Shown piece after piece: positions 1-12,300 of a DNA stretch of 64,000 nt. Numbering within the stretch: the stretch's first letter is position 1; each line of letters starts with the position of its first letter. This DNA is from Nymphalis io (lineage: Eukaryota > Arthropoda > Insecta > Lepidoptera > Nymphalidae). The position numbers and the translations under genes are program-made. The notes below the pieces were generated by a model, which saw only the letters and a program-made list of their open reading frames with translations, did no database searches and was not told the origin of the DNA. The stretch covers positions 1,426,001 through 1,490,000 of the forward strand of contig NC_065918.1 in the NCBI RefSeq assembly GCF_905147045.1. Reading direction: 5' to 3'.

Positions 1-204
1 AATATAAACTAAGCTTCAGGTTTTCAGCTGGCGTTCTTAGTACGAGCTATGAGATTTAAACAAGAAAAATATAAATATATACCTAAATACGAATATCGCT
101 AGTTGAACACGTGAATTCAACAAGTATTAATGAAATAATGTGCTAATAATAGATGGTAACTACTCTAATTATAAATTAAAATTCTATTTCATGTTTATCA
201 TCAG

Positions 205-339
205 TTCTCGGACAATCACCCGAAGGAAATCGAAGAGTTGTGGTCGACGCTTTGCGCTTGCTGGTCAAACAACCTCAAAGTTATCATCAGATACCTCATC
301 ATCGTCTCGGGGATGGCACCGAACGAGCTGCTACCATAC
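205..339 (+). CDS. fry: fry exon 1 of window
   Basis: 45 codons in phase 0 at both ends. The acceptor is tttatcatcag and the donor is gtaagt. It encodes NHPKEIEELWSTLCACW followed by a hydrophobic helix ending GMAPNELLPY, a strongly conserved furry segment. Upstream coding exons must lie before base 1, because bases 1-204 look like intron. Confidence 0.95.
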
Positions 340-3300
340 GTAAGTACAAAATTATTCAATAATCTATACAAATAAATAAAATCAACTGGATTTCCGATTA
401 TGACGCGAGCGAAGCCGCGGGTAAAGCACGTTTAAATAAAAAAATATAATATATTTATTGAAACAGGTATCGTAAAGTCTAGCCTCTATACATGTTTAAT
501 TATGCTATAATTTGCTCACGGGCAACTAAAGTTCAAACTTCGGCAGCTGATGTATGCATAGTTCAATGTTAACCGCGATTGGATTACCTAAAGCCGCTGT
601 CTCACTCTATTTCCCGGGCATGGAGCGCATTTAATGTTTGGCTTTAATTTGTACTAAAGTACAATCTTTTATTTTACATCACAAAAAAAAAACTTTTTGT
701 AAAGCAGATAACTATAAGTATACATCCTCTTTTCTGAGTTACTACTAGTCCCATTTGAAAAATACTCTTTTTGCTACATAGCACATCTATTGAGAAAAGT
801 TCTTAAGTATATAACTGCCCGCCATGGCAATAAGAAGTGGAATGATAGCCATAAACCAATCGAGCAATTTTTAAAGCAAATAAACGATTTGTTTTACTTA
901 CGGATACGCGCATTGATTAAGACGAGATTGTGAAAAGTATCCCTATAACAGAAGTTTCGTAACTCGAAGCTACCGTTGCCTTGTTGTTTACGGATGGGAC
1001 GATTTTTGTTAAGAAATTTCGACTTCGAAACAACGGATTTTAGTGTTTATAATCTAATTAATTACCGCCCTTAACCGGTCGCTTTCCCGAGACGTGTCTC
1101 TATTCGAGGGCTTTTCAAATATATCATGTATCAAAATGTTCATTTTAAACAATAATTTCAACTAATATTTTTTTCTTTCTTTTCACTTTTTACAATAATT
1201 ATAACTTGCAATTTCTTAGATAACTACCTTCACCCTATCTGCTATTGACGTAATGACTTTACGCGTTAGAGACAACGCCATAACTGAATTTAATGGGTTT
1301 CAAAAGCATCGACTAAGAATCAAATATTCAATAAGAATCAAACTATTTAAAAAATAAGTATAAGTACTACTCAAATTAAAACATCAATAATACTCATAAT
1401 AAAAATCTTCATGATGTATACATTATAATGAAATAAAGAATAAACATGTTTACATAAACAAATAAAGAATTGAGTGAATGTCGTGCTGATGAACTAACTA
1501 CACTTAGTTTTCTGAAATAAGTATGTGCTCTTTTGTAAAATAGGCTTAAGTTATCTTTTAACATTACCTTAAAAGTTTAAATATGTACATTTGTTATAAT
1601 GACAGACAAACCTGTAGTTGTCGATTCAAAATTAGGATACAAACGATTAAATAACGACAGCCTGCTCCCACCACAGGAGGACTACAGAGAAATAAATAAC
1701 TTTGACACTGAATTAACGCGATATCATTGGTCGAGATCTTGAATTATCTATAATATGATATTGATTATAGGTTCGGGGAAAAATGCAGTTTGAATCTAGG
1801 TAAAGTTGTTATCGGAACTTTTAAAATATAGTTAAATTGGAAATAGATAGTAAATTGAAAAGTATTAAATGAAAAGCTTGAAAAGCTATTATTTGTCCAT
1901 TTCCAAGTAAGGTATGTATGTATGTATGTATGAAATAGTATGTGGTTTATAATTTATCTATATATAATTTTATACTCTATAATTATATATAATATGTATA
2001 TGCTATATAATAATTATATATATATTTGTATGTATGTATGTATTATTATATGTGGTTAGTGGGATGTAGATATGTGTAGTTTATTAAATATTTAGTATCA
2101 CCTTTTTATATGTAAATGTACTTACCTGTTCTCTTACAAAATTCTTTCACCAAAGGTTGTCTGTTAGAGATTGCTATAAGCGATAAGACCGCCTTTGCGC
2201 ACCATTTTTTTTTATTTTCTTTTTCTTTGATTGTTTCCTAATTCTCTCATTTTATGTATATGTTGTGCAAAAAGTGTTAAATAAATAAATAAATAAATTT
2301 ATGGACTTGATCAAGAATTGATATTGGCGCATAGCAGAGATATGTATTAGCTAATAGCATGGAATATGTAAATCTAAAGTTTGTTTATTCTTCCTACTTC
2401 GATCGGAATAAGGTTTAGGTGTTTTGTTTTTAAAATTGATTATGTGACTATGTTATAAGACCTTATTATATAAACAAAATATGCAACAGAAACATACAAG
2501 AAAAAAATGGAGGTCGCGAGATGGTAGACGTGAAACTTCAAAATTTATAGTTGTAAAAACCATTATTATTTTTAATATTAATTCTATTTTTCTTATTATC
2601 ATAAATATATAACAACGAAGTATATATAGTATACGCGCTACGCATAATCACTCAAGTGAGTGGAGGGTGGTCGCGAAGAGAGCGAACGACGGAATCAGAG
2701 AGCGTTATGCCGTTTGCCGTCGCGGCAGGCGAATTGGTCTTACTTATTTAACGCTTCAGCGGAAATTAAAATTTACGAACATTCTGTAACAAAAAGGACG
2801 TGTATGATATGTACATATGTATATCACTTATACTATGTTCAAATCTACATGCTAGAAATCTAAAGACATATTATTTTATTGTACACATACTGTTTCGTTA
2901 TATTAAATTAATTTAGGTTATATTTGAAACAATCAATTTACCTACTTTTGTCACATAAACTTACTTATACCTATTATAAAATAAATTAGTTGCCAAGTAT
3001 GTCATTAATAAATAAAAAATATTACGTCAAAAATACAGGCTCGGCCTAATGTCTTTACGTAGAAAATGGCTAAAATAGCAACGGCTAATGTAATAACCAA
3101 CTATTAGTAGATTCCACATCTCCAAGTTGTCGCGGTTCGCGTTTCGGAAGACTTGTCTTGTCTTGTTTTAATTGACATTCTGAAAATAACCATTGCGGAT
3201 TTAACATTCTAAGTTTGAATTTTAGTTTGTGAAGAATTACATAATTAAAAAAACACAAATCACCTCTTTATAAATCTACGTGCTACTTTTGTAAGTGTTC

Positions 3301-6300
3301 TTCTAGTAGCTATTTTTTTCTACTACAGATCATAAGGTCCTCCGAGGACGAGGGTTCGAATACAATATCGAGCTAGCCGAAACTGGTAAAGCCTTTGGCT
3401 CTACAGCTGATCTCTAGACACGATTATCTTCCCTTTGGACTATGGGAGTGAGAGTTTAGAGAGTGCATCGAATTTTTCGTACGCCAGGCGAAAATATTCA
3501 CCAATGTTCGGTCACTTGTAATTAATCTGAGGATACCATCGAGTATATACAATAATATTTTGAGGATTTGGACAGAATATTGTAATAATATATAAGCATA
3601 TAATGTCCACATCGAAAAGACACAAATGTAAATATTTTCGGTTAAATATATTATTGTCATTGTTGATTGTATAATTGTAGTTTTGTGTACTATACAAAAA
3701 TAAATTAAAAAAATGTGAAGAAAATTAGTCAATTTGACTTCGATGTCTTCGATGACGAAGCTGAAGGTTATTACGCTACTTTAATGGGCATGTAAGATAT
3801 GTGATGATATTCACACATAAACATTAGCACTACAAGATAAAAAGTCCTTACACCGCTAATGTATCGGCAGTCAAGTCGATAAGATATTGTATCGCTTGTG
3901 CGTGTAAATTATACAGAATTTTTCACCCCTCGAACCGTTTTCCGGTTCATATACAACAAAGTATTGATGATTGGTTGAATCAGTTGTGAAGTGGGTTGTG
4001 CCCTCGAGACGGATAAGCGCGAGGTCCTACCATTTAAATTGATTAATATTGGGTTTGTTTGGTTTGATTGGCTCTCACAATACTTCTCGTTTCATCTTAA
4101 AATATGTTTCCTACTATTTCTAACTTAACTATAATAAATCACATTTTGATATTAGGCAAAACGCGTCGTACTATACTTGGCGCGATCGAGGCCGGAACGT
4201 CTTCTGGACGAGATGATGACGGAACTCCAGACCGTGGAGACACTTAACTGCCTCATCGAGAGAACTGAGACGCCACCTTTCTACCGGCTAACTTCGATGC
4301 GGAAAGCCACGTCTGGTCACAGCGATGGACCAGGGACTGGGTCGCAGGTATGTCATCTGATAATGGCTTAAGTTACATAGTTTTGCTGAGAATTATAATA
4401 ATAGACCAGGGGTTAAGTGTCCTTTACTCAGGCAGCATAATTACTTTTTATATATTTGTATTACATATTAAAGTAAAGTAAATGCTTAAGAATATAATAA
4501 TCTTTTGAATATAAAGTATAGTTTCATACCGTTTATTGCATTTGTTTTTTTTTCTAAATTATTTTATTATTGTATTTAAGTTTAATTTAATCGTTATTAA
4601 TGTTACTGTTTTATTTAATTTTATTATTTATATAATTTAAAGTTTTTTATTTACATTACCTTGGTATATGACACGTAGTTACATAACGTGTTCGGTACAA
4701 TAACAAACATAGCTTTTATTTAATATTAACTACACGCTACGCAGAGATGCTGCAATTTTCATATTAAGCAATTGATACATAGGATGCGACGGGCCGCACA
4801 GGAGAACTGGCTCCGGTTGAAAAAGGCACCATTCACACTAAGCGCCACAGCGGCGAGGACCCGGCGAAGGCATCGTAAGTGTTCCATCTTCTGATTCGTA
4901 GAAACTCTGGTTGTAACTGAATTAAAAAAATACATAACATATTTAAAAAACTCAATGAACAATTATGTCCTCCGACCGATTGCAGCCACAGCGGCATTGA
5001 CGCTCCATTCAGAATTTATTTATATTCCTTAATCCTTCACTATTTTTATCGACATATATCTCGGTATCAAATTCTACGTTTAAAAAAGTTTAATTTCTTT
5101 TTAAAAAAATGAATTATTGAGATTTTGTTACACTGTTCATTAACCATGTAAAAATAGTAGTTTATACATTTAACTTATTAGTTAATCAATATACTAACTA
5201 TTAAATTATAATCTGCCAATATGAGAATAAAAAATATATTTAATTGAATCATTTCGCGTTATGTCAGTGGTTTGCGAGTTATACGTTAACTTCTTATAAA
5301 CATTGTTTAGTAGATGTTTAGTAAATATTGATTTCTGTCATCATCATGATTTCACATTCGGAAGACACAGTAGTTGAAATTCACGAATCACCGACGACCA
5401 CATTTATAACTAGTAAAAAACAATATACAGATGTTCTTAATTTCAAAGAGCGCCATTACTAAATTTCGGTCTAATTAAAATATATCGTTGTATAATAATA
5501 TCTGTTCAGTCTCGATTGCTGAAGCTTTAGAAATAAAATGGTCCTCTCCGGCTTTTGTAAGGAAATAACTAAGCCAGAAATTAATAAATCGATAGAGTCA
5601 CTTTTCATTGGCCGCTACTTCTTAGACCTGAGATGTTCTCATTTCGAAACCGATATTATTTTTACTTTAACTATCAATAAGTTAGAGTAATGCTTGAATA
5701 AATATATTAGATGTTACAGACGTATTGAATACTTGACTTCGTGTTGACAAAATCTACGAGTGCGAACGTTGCGATCACTTTGTTTTATAAAATATCCGTT
5801 TTACAAAAGTTACTGTAGAATACAAATTGGACGTAATGAAAATAAGAAATTTCCGCAACAATATATTTATATATATATCTTTTACACATAACTTACATAA
5901 AATAGTTTTGCTACGGTACAGTAAGGTCGAACTGACAGTTTGACGAATGTTTACATATCATATATATTTTTGAACCAAATATATATCATTTTATGCGTAC
6001 GTAGAAGAAGTTCATTTAAAAACAAAGTTTTCAATACTAACCTTCGTAGTCTTATCGATTCCCCTAAAAACGGAATTCCTGAAGGTATAAGAATAGGAAA
6101 AGTTGGTTTTAATCGGGGCAGTGATGACATTATTAGCAATTATTCTTATTTATATTAAAACAATACATCGTTAATGTTCTGAAACGGAATTTGATAGTTG
6201 TATTATTCTAATGAATATTGATTATCTACAAATGTGCGGCGACCCTTCATTGTCTAGCCGATCGCTGCTCCCTTATCTCGCGGCTCACGTGCAGTTGCAC

Positions 6301-9300
6301 TAATGGGTAATTTTTATGCACGTGAGCCGACACCGCCGGCACTCATCGGCGCGCTCTTATTGATAATAGCCGGGAACGACAGGATGCTGACAAGGAGCTC
6401 ACGCTTACACTGCGACAGGCATCATTATTGCCAATAAAGTTGTTTATCACGAATAGCTTGCAACGATCTCTGACACGAATCGAGACTTCTTCGAAAATTA
6501 AATATTATTTACAAATTATATTACGAATTCCTTTATTTGTACATTTGCGTTGTATTTTTCCATAATATGATCCGTATAATTGAAAAGCAATTAATAAAAC
6601 TCGATAGATTGCATATTTTAACAACCTTAAAAATGAAATATCCTTTGCAGCCTTTAGTATTTCTATGTAATACCATTCGTAACGTCATGTTTTGAAGTTG
6701 AAGCTTTAATCAATAATTAGGCTGTCTAACGCATTTCCATTTCCCGCGTTCGAGATTAAAATGTTTTGATGGGGTGCCCATACTAATCATAACATACAAA
6801 TCTTTTAATTTTACATTTTATCGAAATTGAAAATTGTAATGTCAATTAAATATAGAAAACTATAGATCGTGCCCGAAAAAAAATATATTAAATTTAAATA
6901 ACTTTACATGAATATAATATTAGTAATGAAACACATTTTAATAATCATATGAAAATTACACAAAATAATAATAATTATGTTTACATTAAAAAAAAATACA
7001 GAAAATGTACTTCAATAGTTGACATTTACAAGGACATTCATGCGGCCAAACATACATAATATGAAGATGTCCTCTTGACAGACACGGCGGCGGTTCTCAA
7101 CTAAAAGTAGCCAATTGCACTCGAGATATTATATCGGACAAACACAAGTACACCGTTCCCTCAATTTAATAGTCCGATGGGACGAATGCAAAACGACCGG
7201 AAAGAGTTCACGCTTAGGACTAACGGCCTCGCGTGCTTTCCGACGCATGGCAGTGTCTGCCTGCATTTTCCTGAAGGAAAACGCTTTCAGTTCTTAATGT
7301 ATCAGCCGTATAAGCTAAACGATTAAGTCCACTTTGCAATAAGTAATTAATTAAATCATCCTATGGAAAGACACTGGCCCCTTAGATGTGGGTCGACCTG
7401 GTAGAGCGATAAACGGCTTTGAAATATGCAATGAACTATCACCATTATAAAATTTGAAGAAAACACACTAAAGCTCGTGAATAGCTACCAAACAAAAAAT
7501 AAAGAAAATCGCTTGACAAAACGAAAAGAAAAAGCTACTGAACTGTAATTAAAAAATATATTGACATTTCGTTCAAATAATACTCATCGCGCCTATCGAA
7601 TCATTAATATAATAATATAAATAATTATTTTAATTAAACTTATTAAATTATAGAAATAATACTCAACATCATTTAATACTGTGATGTTTTGACTGTAAAA
7701 GTTTTTTAATACGGTCATAGCATTTGTGATGAAACGCGTATCAGAATTATATTCAAAGCGCATTTAGTTTTGTTGTCTGTAGATAAACTGTATTTCTAAA
7801 TCTACGAGTTCTTTCCTCGTTCGTTCGTCTCGCCATTTTATTTAATTGGCAGAGCACTTAGGTCGCCGATACTCTAGGGGTGCAAATTTTATATGGATCT
7901 GTTACAATTATATTCTTAGTTAATATAAAAAAAAACAGCCTATAAAGGCCAAATTACTGTGCAATAGTTATTTCGCCACGTACCTCAACACGACTGTTGG
8001 ATATATACATGAATGTAGCATAAAATTATTCATAACTCAATGTTTGTTTGTGTCCATACGTTCGTCAACCACAGAGTTGAAACTATCTACAGTTGTTTGT
8101 TGATACTTGAGCGACGGTAGAGTTATAGCATGTTACGATACACATAATATTATATTAATCGCCATCGCAATGTTTCGAAATATGAGTAAATTATTTATTA
8201 ATAATTAAATTGACCTCATGATGTTTAAAATCAAAGTTGAAATAATTACCGTACAAATAATAACCGCAAATAATAATAAATAGCATTTCGCTATTGCAAT
8301 TTAAATGATTGCAGTTTCATTTCCCTAGTCAAAAAATTTACCAACCCTGTAACCGGGAGAGGAAATAAGAAGGATAAAATCTTTTTGTTTTTTTTTTTGC
8401 ACTATTACTTAAAGGTCTAAGTGTTTCAACTTATATATGACTCAATAATTTGGAAATGAATGTATCTACTATGTCAAAGGTCTAGAAAGCACTAAACATC
8501 CTAACGAGCTCGTTGGCCGATGAGACGAAGACATATTACACCTAAGAATATGAAAAATTATTTGATAATTTGTCGTAATAAAAGTTCATTGAGCGAATTA
8601 TTCTTATCGATTTTTGCAACGTTTTAGTCAAACGCTTTTGACGCCATAATATACAGTATATATTATAATTGCTTCGGAATAGAAATTTTATAATTATAGC
8701 CTGAGAGTTCTTCCCAAAAAAACAAACGTAAAAAGATAAAAAGCAACGAATATTTCCCCGTACACAATATAACATACCGAAATTTCATCACAATTATTTT
8801 AATTCATATAAATAGTAAACATTAATACGTAAATAAAGTCCGCTGTGTAAATTAAATCACAAGCTGTGTAATAAAGCTTAAAAGTTCACGGATGCAACAA
8901 GTTTTTAGATAAAGGTCAGCTTACAATACGTAACCAGAATACGAAAGAAATATTAAAACACAGTATAAATAATTTTAAACCATTTCGTTCTATGAATTAA
9001 TAAATTGTATAGTTGTTAGAAAAAATGAACTCGAATAACATAGGATGTGCTAGTACAATTTGTTTCAACAGTTTGACTTAATTACGTCTTTGTTAGTTAA
9101 ACAAATTATATATGTATTAATATAATGTGTTAGTACAAATATAATTGTACCTACCGATTTATCCGTGTAGTGTAGTATGCTTCATAACACGGTCAGGGAT
9201 AAACCATTCCAAGGTGTGTCCTAAGTGAGTGAAGGAGTGCCCTCGAGTCTACCGCGAAACTTGCGACGCCAAATTACTTTATTTTATTATGTTAGTTTTG

Positions 9301-12300
9301 GTGGAAATATTGACGAATCCTATAAGTCCGCAAACTGTCTTACAGATTTTTCTAACTCTGAGTGCAAGAAAATATTTATGTTATACTAATGGAGTGTGAT
9401 AGATCATTTAATACTAAATTTATATCATACTATATGCTTACTGTCTTTAAAGTTTATTTAATAGTGTTTTAATCGTTATAATAAATTAACTTATAATATA
9501 GAGTTAAAATAATTTCCACATAAACAATAAGAATATATCTACCAGCAGCGCTAAAACGGAAATGCCCCGTATTCAAGACAAGCGCCCGTCTGCACCGCCG
9601 TGCCCCACGCCGCCCGCCGACGACGACCCCACACCTCCCTCCGACGGAGACGCTACGCCGGCAAGTACCTCTCCTCTTACAGCACTACTAGAGCAACGTC
9701 ACCCTTAAGCAAGACGGTTGCTCAGCTTGTAGACGACGACGACGACGACGACGAGAAGGCTCTACGGCATCTTCGATAGTTATAATAACAGTTATACCTA
9801 TATATTTTTTAAATATCATTCAATTCAAATTTTTTTCTAATTCTTATATTTTGTCAATAGTTAAAAAAAGAAAATCGGTTGACGAACAGGAAAAATTAAA
9901 GTAAGGAAAGAACTGAATTTGCCTATTTGTAAATTGATTTATAGTCAAGCTGAAAATATACTAGAAACGTTATCACAAACAAAGGGTCTTATCTGTGAAT
10001 CAAAACAATAAAACCGAGTAACAATATATTCGTTAAAGTGTCTATGTACATACATATTCGTCGCGCGCACCCGCGTGGCGGGCTTTGTTGTGGCGCTACA
10101 TCGATGCGATACGCGAAAACTTTTGACGCGTAGTGCATTTTAATAAGCGTCCTTTGACATTCTACACTTTCCAGTTTCAAATACTCTGTCACGATGTAAC
10201 GTGTCATTCTCGTTTGTTTTCGTATGTTCATGTATGAATTTTTAAACTTAACTTTGCTATTAATTTATGTTTATATTCAATGTAATAACTCTTAGACATA
10301 TACTCGTACATATGACAATGAGAAAACAAAAATACAAACCTTGTCGAACGTACATGATCCTATATAAATATAATTGGATCGATGGTAGTCGTGACAAAGT
10401 CAGGTAAAAATAAAAATAGACTGAAAGATATCGAATACAGATACATACGTGTAAAATGTTGAAACCACTGTGCCGGTACAAATAGGCAATTTGCGGACAA
10501 ACTACAGTAAAACTAAGAAAAGTCCTGAAGGTGACGTTATTGTTGGTTATAAAAATAAATTATCGTCGAACGGGACTAGTTTTCTTCATATTTTTTTAAT
10601 GTGAACATATTTTATATACATATATATTTATTTATTTTTTAAATTGATTTTTGATCGTTGATATACATACTATACTATTCAAATAATAATTAAGACAAAA
10701 AAGTTCAAACCCACTGTTGGGCTCCACTTCTCTCAAGAAATCTTCGGAGCTTATTTTACCATATTCAGTGGACGTTGGTGAATATATATATATACAAAAT
10801 TATATTCGACATATGCAGATTTTCTTAAGACGCTGTACTTATAACGGTATATAGGTATGAGATGTATGCATTGTAAATACAAATTAAACACACATGTGCC
10901 CGATTGAACTCGAACACGTAATCCACGTACTCTACTCCCTGGGTCACCTAGGCTTTACAAAACTTTGCATATACAACAAATTCGCATAATAAGCATATTT
11001 TTTTTAACTAAAAGTGTTCAAGATTTATTAAAATGATCCTTACTATTAATTATTCATAATGAAACGTGGTACAGCGAGTGATAAAGCTATGTTCTAAATG
11101 TACGTTTTGCAAAAACGTATAACAAAAATTCAAGTTTTGTATGAGACGCGTACGAGATGTAAATATAATCTTGAGACGAAATTTAAAATACTTAAAAAAG
11201 TAAATTATAAAATTCTTTTTTATCTCATATTATTTGGTACTCTCTTCATATTATACTCGACATGATAGCTTTTCGTAGACCGAATTGATGATTTCTCTAG
11301 TCCACTGTTTAAATCTAAAAATTTATATCATATGAATTTTTAAAATTTTAAATTTTAATAATAATTTTTTTTCTTTAGTTAGTGCAGAAATTATTATTTA
11401 TGGACTAGAGGTCCACTGTTTAAATCTAAAAATTTATATCATATGAATTTTTAAAATTTTAAATTTTAATAATAATATTTTTCTTTAGTTAGTGCAGAAA
11501 TTATTATTTCATATAATCCTTGTCATCATTTTAAAATCGGCATTGGTCGTTTAAATAATTATAATGTTCGGAAAGTTCGCGCCTATTTTCAAACAGTACA
11601 TATGAAATTGTCTGCCGAAGCGTTTTTCAGAATGTGAGTATACCGATTGCTTTAATGCATCTGACATATTCCGACCTGAAATTACGCAGCCTACCGAAAA
11701 CCGAGGCGAACTTTCCAGACGACCTTTTATATAATGTTCATATTTACTACATGTTCGGTGTGAAATATGAGTAATGCTTAATGAATATTTAAATAAATAC
11801 TTAATTGATTTTGATTATAATAATAATTATAATATCCTGGGACATTTTTCACACACGGCCATCTGATCCCAAATTAAGCTTGTACAAAGCTTGTGCTATG
11901 GAAACCAGACAATTGATATACTACATATACTACTTTTTTTTTTGTAAATACATACTTATATAGATAATTACACCCAGACTCAGGACAAACATACATGTTC
12001 ATGCACACAAATGTCTGTCCTGGGTGGGAATCGAACCCATAACCTTCGGCGTGAAAGGCAAGTGTTCTACCAACCACGCCAACCGGCTCGTCAAATTATG
12101 AATTTTATTAAAATCTTTCATTTCGAATTTGTTGTATATTATTGAGCCGAGATGGCTCAGTGGTTAGAACGCGTGAATCTTAACTGATGATCGTGGGTTC
12201 AAACCCGGGCAAGCGCCACTGAATATTCATGTGCTTAATTTGTGTTTATAATTCATCTCGTGCTTGACGATGAAGGAAAACATAAAAAGGAAATTCTGCC

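Larger units (their letters stand above)
340..4155 (+). other. fry intron, 3.8 kb
   Basis: AT-rich. It holds a TATG microsatellite (1913-1932), one copy of an unclassified dispersed repeat (2625-2770) and a SINE fragment near 3333-3425. Bases 405-427 resemble the GC-rich tail of common lepidopteran transposons (cgagcgaagccgcgggtaaa). No coding exon was recognised. Confidence 0.6.
4875..9548 (+). other. fry intron, 4.7 kb
   Basis: It contains a GC-rich island at about 6236-6425 with paired CACGTG palindromes and a reversed SINE remnant at 7120-7275. Open frames over 5940-6158 occur on both strands and show no homology. The phase of the flanking exons is compatible with no missing exon. Confidence 0.6.

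Noticed and set aside
12144..12215. tRNA gene
   Set aside because: A and B boxes are present, but the sequence does not fold as a full cloverleaf and continues into a SINE body with several copies in the window.
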